The translations under genes and the position numbers were made by a program. A model generated the notes under the pieces. That model saw only the letters and a list, made by a program, of their open reading frames with translations. It did no database searches and had not been told where the DNA came from. Shown piece after piece: positions 7,203 through 18,900 of a stretch of DNA of 23,419 nt (position 1 is its first letter; each line of letters begins with the position of its first letter). This stretch comes from a virus. Location: the IMG/VR virus record IMGVR_UViG_3300017987_000370, positions 1-23,419 of that record. One strand, given 5' to 3'.

Positions 7203-7873
7203 TTTTACAGAACAATTATAACCACTTTAAGCGCAAAGTGTTGAGTTTTAAAGGCGGTGGAAGTGATGGAGATACATACGATGCCGCTTATAATGCTCGC
7301 ATGGCAACGATTGCTGAATCCCAACAGGGCATGGCAGAAGAATATTTCCAGTTCTGGCAGGATGAATACCAGCCGATGGAAATGGAACAGATTGCCGCTA
7401 ATCGGGAATTGATTCCATATGAAACAGCATTGTCGAAAGAAAAAATTCAGGCAGAACAGGAATTATTACCTGGACAGGTTGCACTTGGAAAAGCTCAAAC
7501 CGATTCTGCTTTGGAATTGCTGCCAGGCCAGACCGCATTAACCCAGGCACAGATTGATGACACCATGACAGGCATTGCAGAAAAGGCACCTGTAAGGACA
7601 GCGTTTTTTGATGAAGCGTTGAACGGTGTAGATGTTGAATCACAGGCGAATAAAGCTGCTGCAGAAGCGTCACATGCGTTTATGAATTCTAATTCGATTA
7701 TGAGAAGAAACGCTGCCAGGATGGGCCTTAATCCGAACTCCGGGGCGTTCGCTGGCTTCCAGAATACCAACTCACTCAATCGGGCCAAAACAGTGGCAAG
7801 CGCAAAAACGCAAGCCAGAGAAAACGCTGAGAATGAAAAGTTTGATCGATTAAATACAGCAATGGGGTACTGA
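7199..7873 (+). CDS. Probable internal virion / DNA-ejection protein with 18-residue repeats
   Basis: A 224-residue, helix-rich protein without signal peptide. It overlaps the previous gene by four bases (ATGA) and has a GAGAGGTGA ribosome site. Residues 70-123 are three tandem 18-residue repeats beginning ELIP/ELLP (at 70, 88 and 106) with consensus ELLPGQxALxxAQxxxxx. The C-terminal half is Ala/Asn/Arg-rich (NAARMGLNPNSGAFAGF, then AKTVASAKTQARENAENEKF). Repeated LLPxQ helices and this composition are typical of podovirus internal proteins that are ejected with the DNA. It is the first of three such genes ahead of the giant gene. The ejection role is inferred from composition and order. Confidence 0.7.
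   Translation: MILQNNYNHFKRKVLSFKGGGSDGDTYDAAYNARMATIAESQQGMAEEYFQFWQDEYQPMEMEQIAANRELIPYETALSKEKIQAEQELLPGQVALGKAQTDSALELLPGQTALTQAQIDDTMTGIAEKAPVRTAFFDEALNGVDVESQANKAAAEASHAFMNSNSIMRRNAARMGLNPNSGAFAGFQNTNSLNRAKTVASAKTQARENAENEKFDRLNTAMGY
7406..7567 (+). repeat. Three 54-base in-frame tandem repeats (18 residues each)
   Basis: Codons 70-87, 88-105 and 106-123 of the gene at 7199 repeat with a period of exactly 54 bases. Each unit starts Glu-Leu-(Ile/Leu)-Pro and carries Ala-Leu at unit positions 8-9. The units have diverged at DNA level (synonymous codons differ), so the repeat is old and kept at protein level. Eighteen residues is five turns of an alpha helix. Confidence 0.75.
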
Positions 7874-7874
7874 T

Positions 7875-8126
7875 ATGTATAAAGTAACGAACCCAATAGA
7901 TAAAGCATTCCAGGGGATGGGAAACGCCGCCAATTCTTACGGCTCAATGATGAAGGATATTCCGGCGAACCGAGATCCGGGACCAAGTGCAGGTGGGGCT
8001 GCAATGTCTGGATTAAGCGGAGCCGCAACTGGGGCGGCTATAGGATCAGCTGTCCCGGGAATAGGCACTGCGGTCGGGGCTGCTGCTGGAGCCGTAATCG
8101 GTATCGGCTCCTATTTACTTTCATAA
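7875..8126 (+). CDS. Glycine-zipper small membrane-active protein (ejection type)
   Basis: An 83-residue protein whose last 44 residues are a glycine zipper: Gly at 46, 49, 53, 57 and again 64, 68, 72, 76, mostly four apart, in an Ala/Ile/Val background ending SYLLS. Residues 1-39 are polar. Such segments insert into membranes and oligomerise, and in podoviruses small glycine-zipper proteins next to ejection genes probably form part of the trans-envelope channel. There is no N-terminal signal peptide, so it is more likely a virion protein than a secreted one. A holin role cannot be excluded, but there is no lysis gene beside it. Starts one base after the previous stop. Confidence 0.7.
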   Translation: MYKVTNPIDKAFQGMGNAANSYGSMMKDIPANRDPGPSAGGAAMSGLSGAATGAAIGSAVPGIGTAVGAAAGAVIGIGSYLLS

Positions 8127-8138
8127 GGAGAATGAATC

Positions 8139-9932
8139 ATGCCTGATAGATGGGGAAGAATAAATCATAATGACTGGAACGCAATTACTGGCCTGGTGAA
8201 TACTCTACAAGGCGCTCAACAACGTAACCAAGCCTTTCAGAACACTAAAGATGATCGGTCCGAGGCCAAACAATTTAAAACAGATGTTGATGCCAATCTG
8301 ACTGCCCTTCAGGGTGGGGAACAGCCTGCACCCCATGGAGACAATGATATTTATGATGCTCCTGGAGAAATGCAGCCTGCTGCCTTGGGCGGTTCACAGC
8401 GGTCACAGATACAGGCAAGGGATCTATATAAAAAAGATCAGCAGAACAAACAGGACCTTCAAAAAATTGAACGGTCTGCAGATGTCTTGGCAAAAGAAAA
8501 CGAGCTTTGGCAGCACTTGAATGCTCTTCCTAAAGAAGAGTGGGATAATTTTCTTGATAATTATAATCCGCAGAGCAAGACAGATTTTCAAGCATTTACA
8601 AATCTTGGAACCGCCCTGGAAACCAATGCTCAGTTTAGAACATCACGAATGAAAAGAAAGATGGCAGAGGGGTCACAAAGGTTTAAACAGTGGTCGGCCA
8701 CACTCCAGGCCGGGGCCGGGTTTTTAAAACAAGGCAACAAGCAATTGGCTGAACAATATATTGAACAGGCGATTAATACAGCACACCATCCTTTATTTAT
8801 CCAAAAAAATCAGAATGGAACCTATGACCTTATTTATGAAGAAGCCGGAAAAAAGTCACTTATGGGCGATGATATCACACTTGAACAAGCATATCAGAAA
8901 GCAATTACGATACCGGCAAAAAATTTTGTAGCCGATTTTGTAGCACAGACAACGATGATCGCCAAACAGAACCGTGAAGCAGGGTTTACGACCTGGAAAA
9001 AAGGGGATGAATCATATGATGTAACAGTCATGTATGATCCGACAAGTCCGAATGCTGGTAGGCCAGTTGTGTATAAATCTGGTGGTGGTCAAGCCGAGTT
9101 GACCTTGGCACAGTTAAAAGCGCAAGGTTTCAGACCGGAAAAACTTGATGATGAATTAACCAAACAGAAAATTGCGACCTCAAAAGCCTCTGAAAAAGAG
9201 CATAATGCAAAAGCCAATGCCGCAGGTGGCGAGAAAAAAAGGAAGCAGCTTGAATCTGTTATTAATAATGCCGCCAAATATTTTGGTGTGGAAGGGACAA
9301 CATTCTTAACTCCTGATGGACAGTTCACCACTGCAGGCGAGAACACTCGCATGAAAGCCATGGAGTTTTATGACAAATACAAAGAAAATCCAACTGTTTT
9401 AAATGACACTGAATATCGTAAATTCAACGTAGCAAAAGCACTGGTCGGTGCAACCAACACCTATTTTGGAGCGCAACCAAAGCAGAAAATAGCTTCTAAA
9501 GAATTGGCAATAGATGATGTCCAAGCCATGGGAGGAAAAAAAGATAAGCAAGGGACTTGGTATATCCCTGCAGCTGGTGGTAAATGGGAACAAGTCAATA
9601 TTGCTAATGCTCCACAGCAAACAAACAACAACAAAGAGCCGGGTAAAGCAATGGCTTCCGGTCCTATTGCTGAAATAACGAACGCCTATCAACCGCAGGA
9701 AGCGGCGTTGCCAGAAGATGCCACTAAATGGGATGTTACCATGATCGATGGTAATCCTGTTGCCATATTACCAGATGGACAAAAAATGACATTGTCTCCT
9801 GAACAATATGAGCAATGGCGTAATGCCACTGGTGCTCAGACAAGTGCTTTCGGGAGATATCTGGGGGATAGGAAGTTAATTCGCACCAAGAAAGATTATC
9901 GCCCGAAAGAAAACCCATTTCTAAGAAAATAA
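8139..9932 (+). CDS. Large hydrophilic internal virion / ejection protein
   Basis: A 597-residue soluble protein with a strong ribosome site (AAGGAG 8125-8130, overlapping the previous stop). Residues 20-160 are Gln/Asn/Lys-rich helices (NTLQGAQQRNQAF, then LYKKDQQNKQDLQKIERSAD). Residues 165-290 are helical (QWSATLQAGAGFLKQGN, then AEQYIEQAINTA), residues 290-345 contain beta text (YDVTVMYDPTSPNAGRPVVY), and a Lys/Ala-rich helix at about 345-378 precedes a second domain. The C-terminus is basic (DRKLIRTKKDYRPKENPFLRK). No membrane segment or enzyme motif is seen. Size, order and composition match podovirus core proteins positioned before a giant virion protein; I infer ejection with the DNA. 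GAGG overlapping its stop serves the next gene. Confidence 0.72.
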   Translation: MPDRWGRINHNDWNAITGLVNTLQGAQQRNQAFQNTKDDRSEAKQFKTDVDANLTALQGGEQPAPHGDNDIYDAPGEMQPAALGGSQRSQIQARDLYKKDQQNKQDLQKIERSADVLAKENELWQHLNALPKEEWDNFLDNYNPQSKTDFQAFTNLGTALETNAQFRTSRMKRKMAEGSQRFKQWSATLQAGAGFLKQGNKQLAEQYIEQAINTAHHPLFIQKNQNGTYDLIYEEAGKKSLMGDDITLEQAYQKAITIPAKNFVADFVAQTTMIAKQNREAGFTTWKKGDESYDVTVMYDPTSPNAGRPVVYKSGGGQAELTLAQLKAQGFRPEKLDDELTKQKIATSKASEKEHNAKANAAGGEKKRKQLESVINNAAKYFGVEGTTFLTPDGQFTTAGENTRMKAMEFYDKYKENPTVLNDTEYRKFNVAKALVGATNTYFGAQPKQKIASKELAIDDVQAMGGKKDKQGTWYIPAAGGKWEQVNIANAPQQTNNNKEPGKAMASGPIAEITNAYQPQEAALPEDATKWDVTMIDGNPVAILPDGQKMTLSPEQYEQWRNATGAQTSAFGRYLGDRKLIRTKKDYRPKENPFLRK

Positions 9933-9941
9933 GAGGTTAAT

Positions 9942-12900
9942 ATGTCTCAGCTTTATGATGCTTCTCAAATCGACTGGGAAGATACACCGGACAATTCTAT
10001 CCATGGACAGGCCCAATATTATGATGAATCAGAAATAGACTGGGCTGATGACAGCGGTTCTTCGGATTCAACATATAATATTCCTGGTGGACTGAAAGAT
10101 CTTGGACATCTGATATATGACATTCCTATTAATACAGTAGGGGCGTTTGCTTCATTATGGGAGGATGATAACCCAGAGGCTGAATACGATTGGAAAGACA
10201 TAGCCAGAAGAGCCCGTGAAGAAAGAAACAAACTGCGAATGTCGCAGTCGGGTGGTGAAGAAAAGGTTTTACCCTTTCTGGACCGTCAAGATATCAGGGA
10301 GGCAGGGCCTAGCACAGGATTTTCCGGGGTTGCTATGGGTGCTGGTGCTCCTGGTATGGTTGCCTCTGCTGTGATTTCTCCAGTAGTTGGTATTCCAACT
10401 GCTTTAGCAGGTTCCGGGGCTGCTGCATATAAAATGGACAAAACCATGTTTACGAAGCAGTTGATTGATGCTTACCGGGATACAGTCAAAAAAGAAGAAA
10501 ACGGTCGAGAAATTACGCATGAAGAAGTTGCGGACCTTGTTGAAAAGACAAAAGATTTAAGATCAAAACACGCCTTATGGGAAGCGATCCCGGAAGCAGC
10601 TGGAAACGTGATTCAAATGTCTGGAATAGGGACATTGTTCACGGCGACTCTTGGTAAAAATCTTGGCAGCAAGATGTTCAAAACCCTTGCCGGAATGTAT
10701 GGCGGTGAACTCGCAACAGAAACCATTACCCAGACAGGACAGCATAACGTTGAGATTGAAGCCGGATTGTCTGATGCAGATCCCAGGTCACATATCAGCC
10801 CATCTGACCAGATGGAATCTTTTAAAGAAGTGGCCCCACCAACCTTTGTCTTGACTTCATTGACTGGTGGTGGCGCACTGGCAGCGGGTCAAGTAGCAAA
10901 GGCTTTTAAAGGTCCAGAAAATTTATTGGATGATGACTTTGAACAAGCAGAGACACCGCCGCCGCCTGATATCACTGCAGGTCCGGTTGATGCAGATTAT
11001 AACGATACTTCTGTTGAGGATTGGGAACACCATGCAGAATGGCAAAGGCGAGCAGCCGAAAAAATACAGCAGCAACCAGAACCAGAGCCGACACCTGCAC
11101 CGGATCCTGTTCAGGAAATGTATCAGCAGAATCAGCAATACATGGAGAATATGGATGCGGCACCTGATTATGATCTAAAAGGCAGTCAAAATCTGCTCGA
11201 TAAGAACGTTGACGAATTCAGGCGTGTCAGAAGTCAAGAGGCATCTGTAACCGCTTTAAACGAGCGTCAGCAAGCCATGGGTGGAGAACCTGTTGCACAT
11301 GAGATGAATGTGTTGAACCAGGCGTTGCAGAATCAACCTGAAGAGTCTGTGCCAAATGTGATGCCTGCAGAGCAACCAGCTTTCCAGAGAAACATGGAAA
11401 CCGTACCTGATGATCAGAAATACAGACCGTTTTCAGGATTGGGCGAAATGCTTGAACAGCAGCCGGAACCTGTGCAGCTGCCTGAACAGTCTCCTGATCA
11501 TGTGGATGATGGTATTGATGTATCTATTCCAGAATATGAATCAAAAGAGCAGGCCGATCAGAAACAGTTTCAATCCGGCTTGCAGGATAATTTCGGCATG
11601 CAGGATATGCCAGCAGATGGCATTGTCTCCACAAAACCCATTTTTGAACACGAAGTCGAACCGGAAAAAGTTAATACCGATCCGAGCGAGGCCCAGAAAG
11701 CCGCAGGCAATTACAAGAAAGATCATATCAAAATTGACGGTTTCGACATTACCATTGAAAACCCGGATGGTTCTATTCGTAAAGGGAAGGATCAATCCGG
11801 CAAAGAATGGGAAAACAAAATCCATGGACACTATGGATATTTTAAACGGACCGAGGGGAAAGACGGAGATCAGGTGGATGTTTTTATACAGCCTGGTACA
11901 GAAACAAGCCCGAAAGTTTTTGTTATTGATCAGGTCAATCCTGAAAATGGTCGGTTTGATGAGCATAAAGTTATTATGGGTCCAGATACTCCAGAAGAAG
12001 CTATTTCCATGTATATGGCAAATTATGAGCAAAACTGGCAGGGATTTGGTGAAATTACTGAAATGGATCACGCCACTTTTAAAGATTGGCTGAAAGATGG
12101 AAAGAGGACAAAGAAACCGCTTGCGGTGAGCCCAATCTTAAAAAATGAGAAGGTTGCTACTCCCACAGAATACAAAAAAGGTGATCGTGTTTCCTGGAAA
12201 ACCAAAAAAGGTGAAACTCGAACTGGTCTCTTGGTTGAGAAGAGAAAAAACAGTTGGTTTATTGATATTGACGGTGGCACAACTACTCTGATGAGTGAAA
12301 ACAAGATCGAAAAAAGTCAACAAAAAAACAGTCCAACCAAAACCCCTGACCCTTCGGTTGGACCTGATCAGATTATTGCTACCATTGTAGACAATATGCT
12401 CAACAGTGAAATTGAAAGAGGCAAAAAGCATGGGATTGAAGCGACTCAAGAACAGATAGACGTATTCATACAAAACCAGACACGGATGTTTAAAGACTTT
12501 GTGAATGCCATTAATGATAAAGACTTTCAAGTTCTTAAAGACAGGCTCCACCGTGGCAATAAAAATACGTTAAAGCTTTTTACCGAGATAACAGGTCTTG
12601 CAACGAAAACTCAAAAAGCGACCAACGAAAGTATCCGCTCACTTGATCCCGGAAAATATGATGAATGGGTCGAGGCTGAAAAACTTGCAGCAGAGAAAGC
12701 AGCAGAAGAAAAGAAAAAGGCCCGGGAGGAAAAAGAGAAAAAGGAATTGCTTGAAGGACCAGTCAATTACCTTGGTCAACGCATGACTTTTGAACAATAT
12801 ATCAATACTCTTTTGGAAGATGGGTATACAGATGTTGAAATAAAAGGAAGCGGAAATCTTTCAACATTGAGATTGGTAAAACATGAAAATAACGGCAAAG

Positions 12901-15900
12901 GCAGACGACTGCTTAGTGATGTATTCAGAAGAAAAGACGAGCGAGAGTACATCCAGGAGATGGTTGATCAGCACAATGAAAAACTCATCGCTGATGATAT
13001 AGCCAAAGAAGAACAAGAGATGGCAGATAACCCGGAGGCTTACATCACTGACCAGCAAGCAAGTGAATTGTTTGGAGCAACGGCAGAACAGGAAGTGGAA
13101 CCGGAAGGTCTTAATATCCTTGCTGCAAAAGAGGCGGTCAAGGAAGGTTTGTCGTCTGGTGGGTTCAAAACAATCGTGCATGCACGCAAAGCCGTTTCTG
13201 ATAAACTTGGCCTTCCACTTATAAAAGGTGGAACCAAAGAAGCAAAGGCCGTTGAAGAATCAATCGAAGCAGCTGCAATCGAGATGGCACAGGATATTCT
13301 TAAAAAATATTCATCACCTGAAAAAATATATGATGCGCTTGTAGACCTGCAGGGGAAATTACCAAACCTTTCCACCAGGACTTCAACATCTATTATGAAC
13401 CAGGCATATTCCACACCGCTGCCACTGGCATATGTTGCTGCACAGCGAGCAGGGATTAATCAGTCTACCACTGTTTACGAACCTTCTGCCGGAAACGGAG
13501 CGTTAATTTTTACGACTAACCCGAAGAAAACAACTGCCAATGAATTGAATATTGAACGAGCCAGGAACTTAAATGGTTTAGCCAAAAACATAATGATGAA
13601 AGACGGTACGGAAGTTGTGCTGAAAAACAAGGTGGATGTTGTTATCGGCAATCCTCCCTTTGGGACAGTAAAAGATGATGCCGGAAAAACAAAAAAATGG
13701 CAGATTGCAAAACAGTATGAAACCAGCCAGATAGATCATGCCATGGTATTTAAAGCCCTTGAATCTATGAATGATCAAGGAAGTGCAGTTTTTATTATTG
13801 GCAGTGTTAAGGATAAAAACGGCAATGTTGAGGCACGCAAAAAACAGTATCGCTCCCCTGACAAAGTAAGGTTTTACAAAACACTTTTTAACAGGTATAA
13901 TGTAGTTGACATGTTCACAATGTCAGGAGACCTGTATAAAAAGCAGGGCGCTGGATGGCCGGTTGATATTCTGGTAATTGATGGTAAAGGAAAATCCAAT
14001 CTTACATTACCAGGAGCCGAACCGCCAAGATTCATCGATTCTCTTGACCAATTAAAGGAGCAGTTAAATGGACCAGATCAAAATGATACCCTGGGTGCCG
14101 CAAGTGGAGACAGAAGCCCACAAGATGGTGACAGCGGTAACACTACAATCAAACCTGAAGGTGACAACGAACGAAATATTGTTTCGCCTGAGTCTGAGGG
14201 TGCAGGATCTGATAGAGCAGGAACCAGAACCGGAAGAGGCGGTAAACCATCTAATGACCGAGATGGAGATGCGAGGGTTGATGGAGGGAAGCCAGCCGAT
14301 ACCAAACCTGGAGACAGCCGGGCAGGTACTAATAGAAATGAACCCACTGATGCAGGATTATCTAAGCGGGATAATATTGACAGACCTTCCGATAGAACCA
14401 CCTCAAAAAGCAAACCTGAAAGCAAAAAAGATTCTGGAGGAAAGCGATCTGAACCTCTGGATAGACAACCTGATACTTCAATAGAAGATGAGTTCTCTCC
14501 TGACAATCTCCTTGCTGAATGGGATCGTCAGTCTGAAAAAATAACCGCCCAAGAAAAAGCCGCTGAAACCAAACAGCATTTATCGAATGCGCTTGATAAA
14601 TTCAAACAGATCAATAATCTGTTGGGTGAGCGTGGTTCATTATCCACTGACAAAACAGATGAGAATGTTTATGGTGAAATTCGTGCATTGCTTCAAGATG
14701 CATTAAACGATCTTATTCAAGCTGGTAAGTCTGCAAAAGATTTTGTTCAACTTGCTATCAAGAACCTTTCTCCAAAAGCAAGACCATATTTTGAACGATT
14801 TGTTAAACAGGATATGGTTTTACCAGGAAACAATAAGGCTCCATCCAAAAAGAAACCCAAAAAACCATCTAACACAGATACACAGGTTGCTTATGAACCT
14901 GCAAGCGGATCTTCTGCTATTGGCACTCTTACACCTGTCAATATGGCAACTGCCAGTAAAAAAGCACTGGCAACAATACAGGAGCGTTATGGCTCCGTAG
15001 ATCAATATGTTGCAGATGAGCTTGGGTACACGCTGGAAGAAATAAATGGAAAACCAGGCGAGTTTGGTTATTTTTCAGGGGAACAGGTTGATGCCATTGC
15101 GCTGGCTATTCACAATATCGGCAATGGGGCAGGGTTTATAATCGGAGATCAAACAGGTGTTGGTAAAGGTCGTGTGGTTGCTGCCATGCAGAGATATGCC
15201 ATGAAAAACAATTTAACTCCGATTTTCGTTACGGAGAAACCAAACCTTTACACTGATATGTATCGGGATTTTGTCGATATCGGTATGGCTGACATGGCTG
15301 ATAAAATCTTCATGACCAATGGGGGGAAAACGATTTCACTGACAGAAGATGGTTCTAAAGTCATTAAGACAAAATCAAATCATAATGCGGTTTTGAATAA
15401 AATCACTGTGCAAGGGGTATTGCCTGATCAATACAAAACAATTTTTACCACATATGATCAACTCAACAAGACAGGCTCACCACAACGTCAATTTATTTCT
15501 GAAATGATCAGACATCGTGGAATGCTGATCATGGATGAGTCGCACAATGCTGGAGGAACAGAGGGGAACAAAGCGACCGCTACAAAAGTACCCAGATCTG
15601 TTTATTTTAGAACACTGGTGCAGGATGCTCACTCAGTTTTTTATTCCTCTGCAACGTATGCCAAAAGACCGGGTGTAATGGACCTGTATTCCAAAACAGA
15701 TATGCGTTTAGCAGTCGATGATGTTGCCAATATTGGCGGTGCGATTTCTCAAGGAGGCGTGCCACTTCAGCAAGCAGTGGCAGCGATGCTGGTGGAAGCC
15801 GGGCAGTATGTTCGCAGGGAGAGGTCTTTTGATGGCGTTGATTATCATACTGAATCTGTTGAAATTGACAAAAAATCTGCTGAAAAAATTGCTGATGCCC

Positions 15901-18900
15901 TTGCCGAGATAAAAAGGTTCTCAGATGGATTTGCAGAACCAGCCTTTGAAAATATAGGAGACAGGGAGGCCGGGTCTGGGGCTGGTGTTTCTGGGGCTTC
16001 CGCTGCCGGAGATGCAAAAGTCAACATGGTCGGGTTTTCTTCTGTGATGCACAACTTGATCAATCAGATGCTGCTTTCCATGAAAACACAAGGGGCTGTT
16101 GATAAAGCGATCGCTGCATTTAAATCAGGGCAAAAGCCTGTGATCACCCTTGCGAATACAATGGGATCTTTTATAGAAAGGCATGCTGAAACATATAACC
16201 TCAAGCCAGGTGATGCGATTGGATTAAGGTTTAACGATTTGATTGGCAGTTATCTTGAAAAAACCAGGGAATACACAATCAGAGAACCCTTTAGGCCAGC
16301 GAATGAAACCATTCGTGGGTATATTTCTGATGAAGAACTTGGCGAATACGGCGTTAAAGAGTTCGAAAGGATCAAAGATAAAATCTATGATCTTGATATA
16401 GGCAATATTCCTATATCTCCGGTGGACTATATCATTCATAAGCTGGCTGAAGCTGGCATTCGTGCCAGTGAAATTACCGGAAGGACCGACCGTATAGAAT
16501 ACCGCAACATTGGAAAAGACAGATATACCAAACGCCCAGGATCTGAAAAAAGCACCAAGGGCCGAACTAAAATTATTTATGATTTCAATACGGACAAACT
16601 GGATGCATTGATTTTAAATAAGAGTGGTTCAACAGGGCTTTCGCTGCATGCTCTTCCAAAATATGGCGGTCACACACCAGCACAACGGCATATGATTATT
16701 TTACAGGCAGAAGGCAATATTGATACTCATATGCAGATGTTAGGCAGGGTCCATAGAGCAGGGCAGGTCAGTGCTCCGGAATATACACAGCTGATGGGGG
16801 ATATTCCTTCCGAAAAAAGACCAGCAGCGGTATTGGCTACTAAAATGGCGAGTCTGAATGCCAATACAACGGCAGCAAAAGAAAGTGATCTCAGCGCAAA
16901 AGAAACGGTTGATTTCATGAATAAATATGGAGACAGGGTGGCTGCAGGCATGATGGCTGATTTTCCAGAGATGCATGAACGTCTGGGTATGCCCCTTGCG
17001 ACCGATAGCAGATCGCAGTCAGGATTAAAAGAAGAGGGAGCAATCAAAAAAATAACAGGCAGGATTCCATTGTTACCACTGGCTGACCAGGAACAACTAT
17101 ATACCATGCTGGAATCAAGTTATTTGGAAACAATAGAACAATTGAATGCGACTGGTGAAAATGATCTCGAAGCGAAAACTTTCGACCTTGATGCCAAAAC
17201 CATTTCCAAAACGACTGTGTTCGACAATACCGGATTAAGTGCAGATTCTCCATTTACGGCAGCAGCGGTTGCTGAACAAGTGGACATGAAAAAGATTGGT
17301 CGTTCTTATACCAGCAAGCAGGTTGTGGAATTGTTGGGCGAATATGCTTTTGACCAGAAAAAAGTGGATAAATCTTTAGATGAGATTTTGGAGAAAGCAG
17401 AGGAACGGCATGAAGATCAAAAGAGTGAATCTTTAAATCGGTTTGTTTCTTATGAAATGGAAACAGTAGATGACATTGAAGATGAACAGAGAGCAGATGC
17501 CGTTAGGACCAGGCTAGAAGGAGTGCGTGAGGATTGGGAATACTTATATTCAATCACGCAACCGGGTCATATTGTTGATGTTAAAGTCGGTGATCAATAT
17601 ATCCGTATGACTGCTTTAAAGGTGCATCAAACTGGCAAACCCAAAAATCCATTGGCACTGGGAACATGGAAAGTAACGTTTGCCGTGCCGGATTCCATGC
17701 GAAGAGTGACATATCCTTTTTCATATTTAAACAGAATGAACCCGGAGTACGCTGGTCCATCCAAGGCCACAAAAGCCGGGGAGACTTCTGAAAGCACATT
17801 AAAACAGTTTGATAATGCTACTCGGACAGCCAGGGAGACCAGAACTATTATAACCGGGAATATGCTGGCTGCGTATGGGCGTTACCAGCAAGGGCGTATC
17901 ATTAATTTTAAAACCAATAAAGGTGATGTCCGGCAAGGTGTTTTAATGCCTGCTGATTTCAATCTTGAACAGGCTGAAAGAGAACGGCCAGTCTTTTTGA
18001 ACAATCCAAAAGATTTGGAGAAAATTACAAAAGAAGGGATTCATGTCCGTGGTGCAAAAGGTGATATCAAAATCATACCTGGAACAGCAGACAGCTGGTC
18101 TGGAAATTTTATGCCTGCTTTTTCGGCTGAAACAGTTGATGAATATTTGATCTCTGTTCCTGCAGCGAAAGCCAGCGGCAGTAAATATTTTCTCAATAAA
18201 GAATTACTGAAAGCAGTCGGCCAGGATTTTATTAAAGTTAAAAATAGAATGACTGTAACGGTTTCTAAAATACGGATGAAAAAAATATTTAACACCCTGA
18301 TCAATCGTATGAATGAACCGTTTTATACTATGACTGAGCATGATAGATCAAAACAGGTGCTCGGTATTGATGAGATTGCCTTTGAAGAATTTGACAAAGA
18401 TTATCAGGTACGATACTCCAAAAAGAAATCATCAATAAAACAGGATGGCAAGTATGGTAAAGGCGTTACGACAGAAAATACAAAAACTCTGGAAAGATCG
18501 CTTGGAAAGAAAGTTAAATCAGGCCAGCTTACGGAAGTATCCGTGCCTGACAATAAAGTTAAACATGCAAAGAGACTTGGAAAGATCTTCGGGAAAAAGA
18601 TCATCTTCCTGGAAAATTCCGACCGGGCAGGATTAGATTTTGAAGGGGTAACAATCCCCGAACTTCCAAACACTATCTTTATAGATGCAGCTACAAAAGA
18701 ACCTCTGCTTCAAGTTGCTGCACATGAACTGCTTCATACGATCAAACGCACCAATCCAAAACTGTATAAAACACTCAGGGGTATACTTTCCGGGCAGGTC
18801 CAAAATATCGATCAATACAAAAAGGATCTTGAATCCCGGAATCGCAAAACTGTCAGTGATGCTTTATTAATGGAAGAATTACTTGCTGATCTAGTTGGCG

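Noticed and set aside
7495-8028. Antisense open frame of 177 codons
   Set aside because: Opposes the Ala-rich ejection and glycine-zipper genes, whose + frames have ribosome sites, tight spacing and repeat structure.
11541-12071. Antisense open frame of 176 codons
   Set aside because: It is opposite the pyrophosphatase-like domain, whose sequence is clearly conserved in the + frame; no ribosome site and unnatural Phe/Asn/Ile-rich protein.
12138-12551. Antisense open frame of 137 codons
   Set aside because: Shadow of the Lys/Glu-rich part of the giant protein; no supporting signals.
14068-14506. Overlapping open frames on both strands (138 codons +, 142 codons -) inside the giant gene
   Set aside because: They lie exactly in the low-complexity linker, where biased composition removes stop codons in other frames; no ribosome site or recognisable protein.
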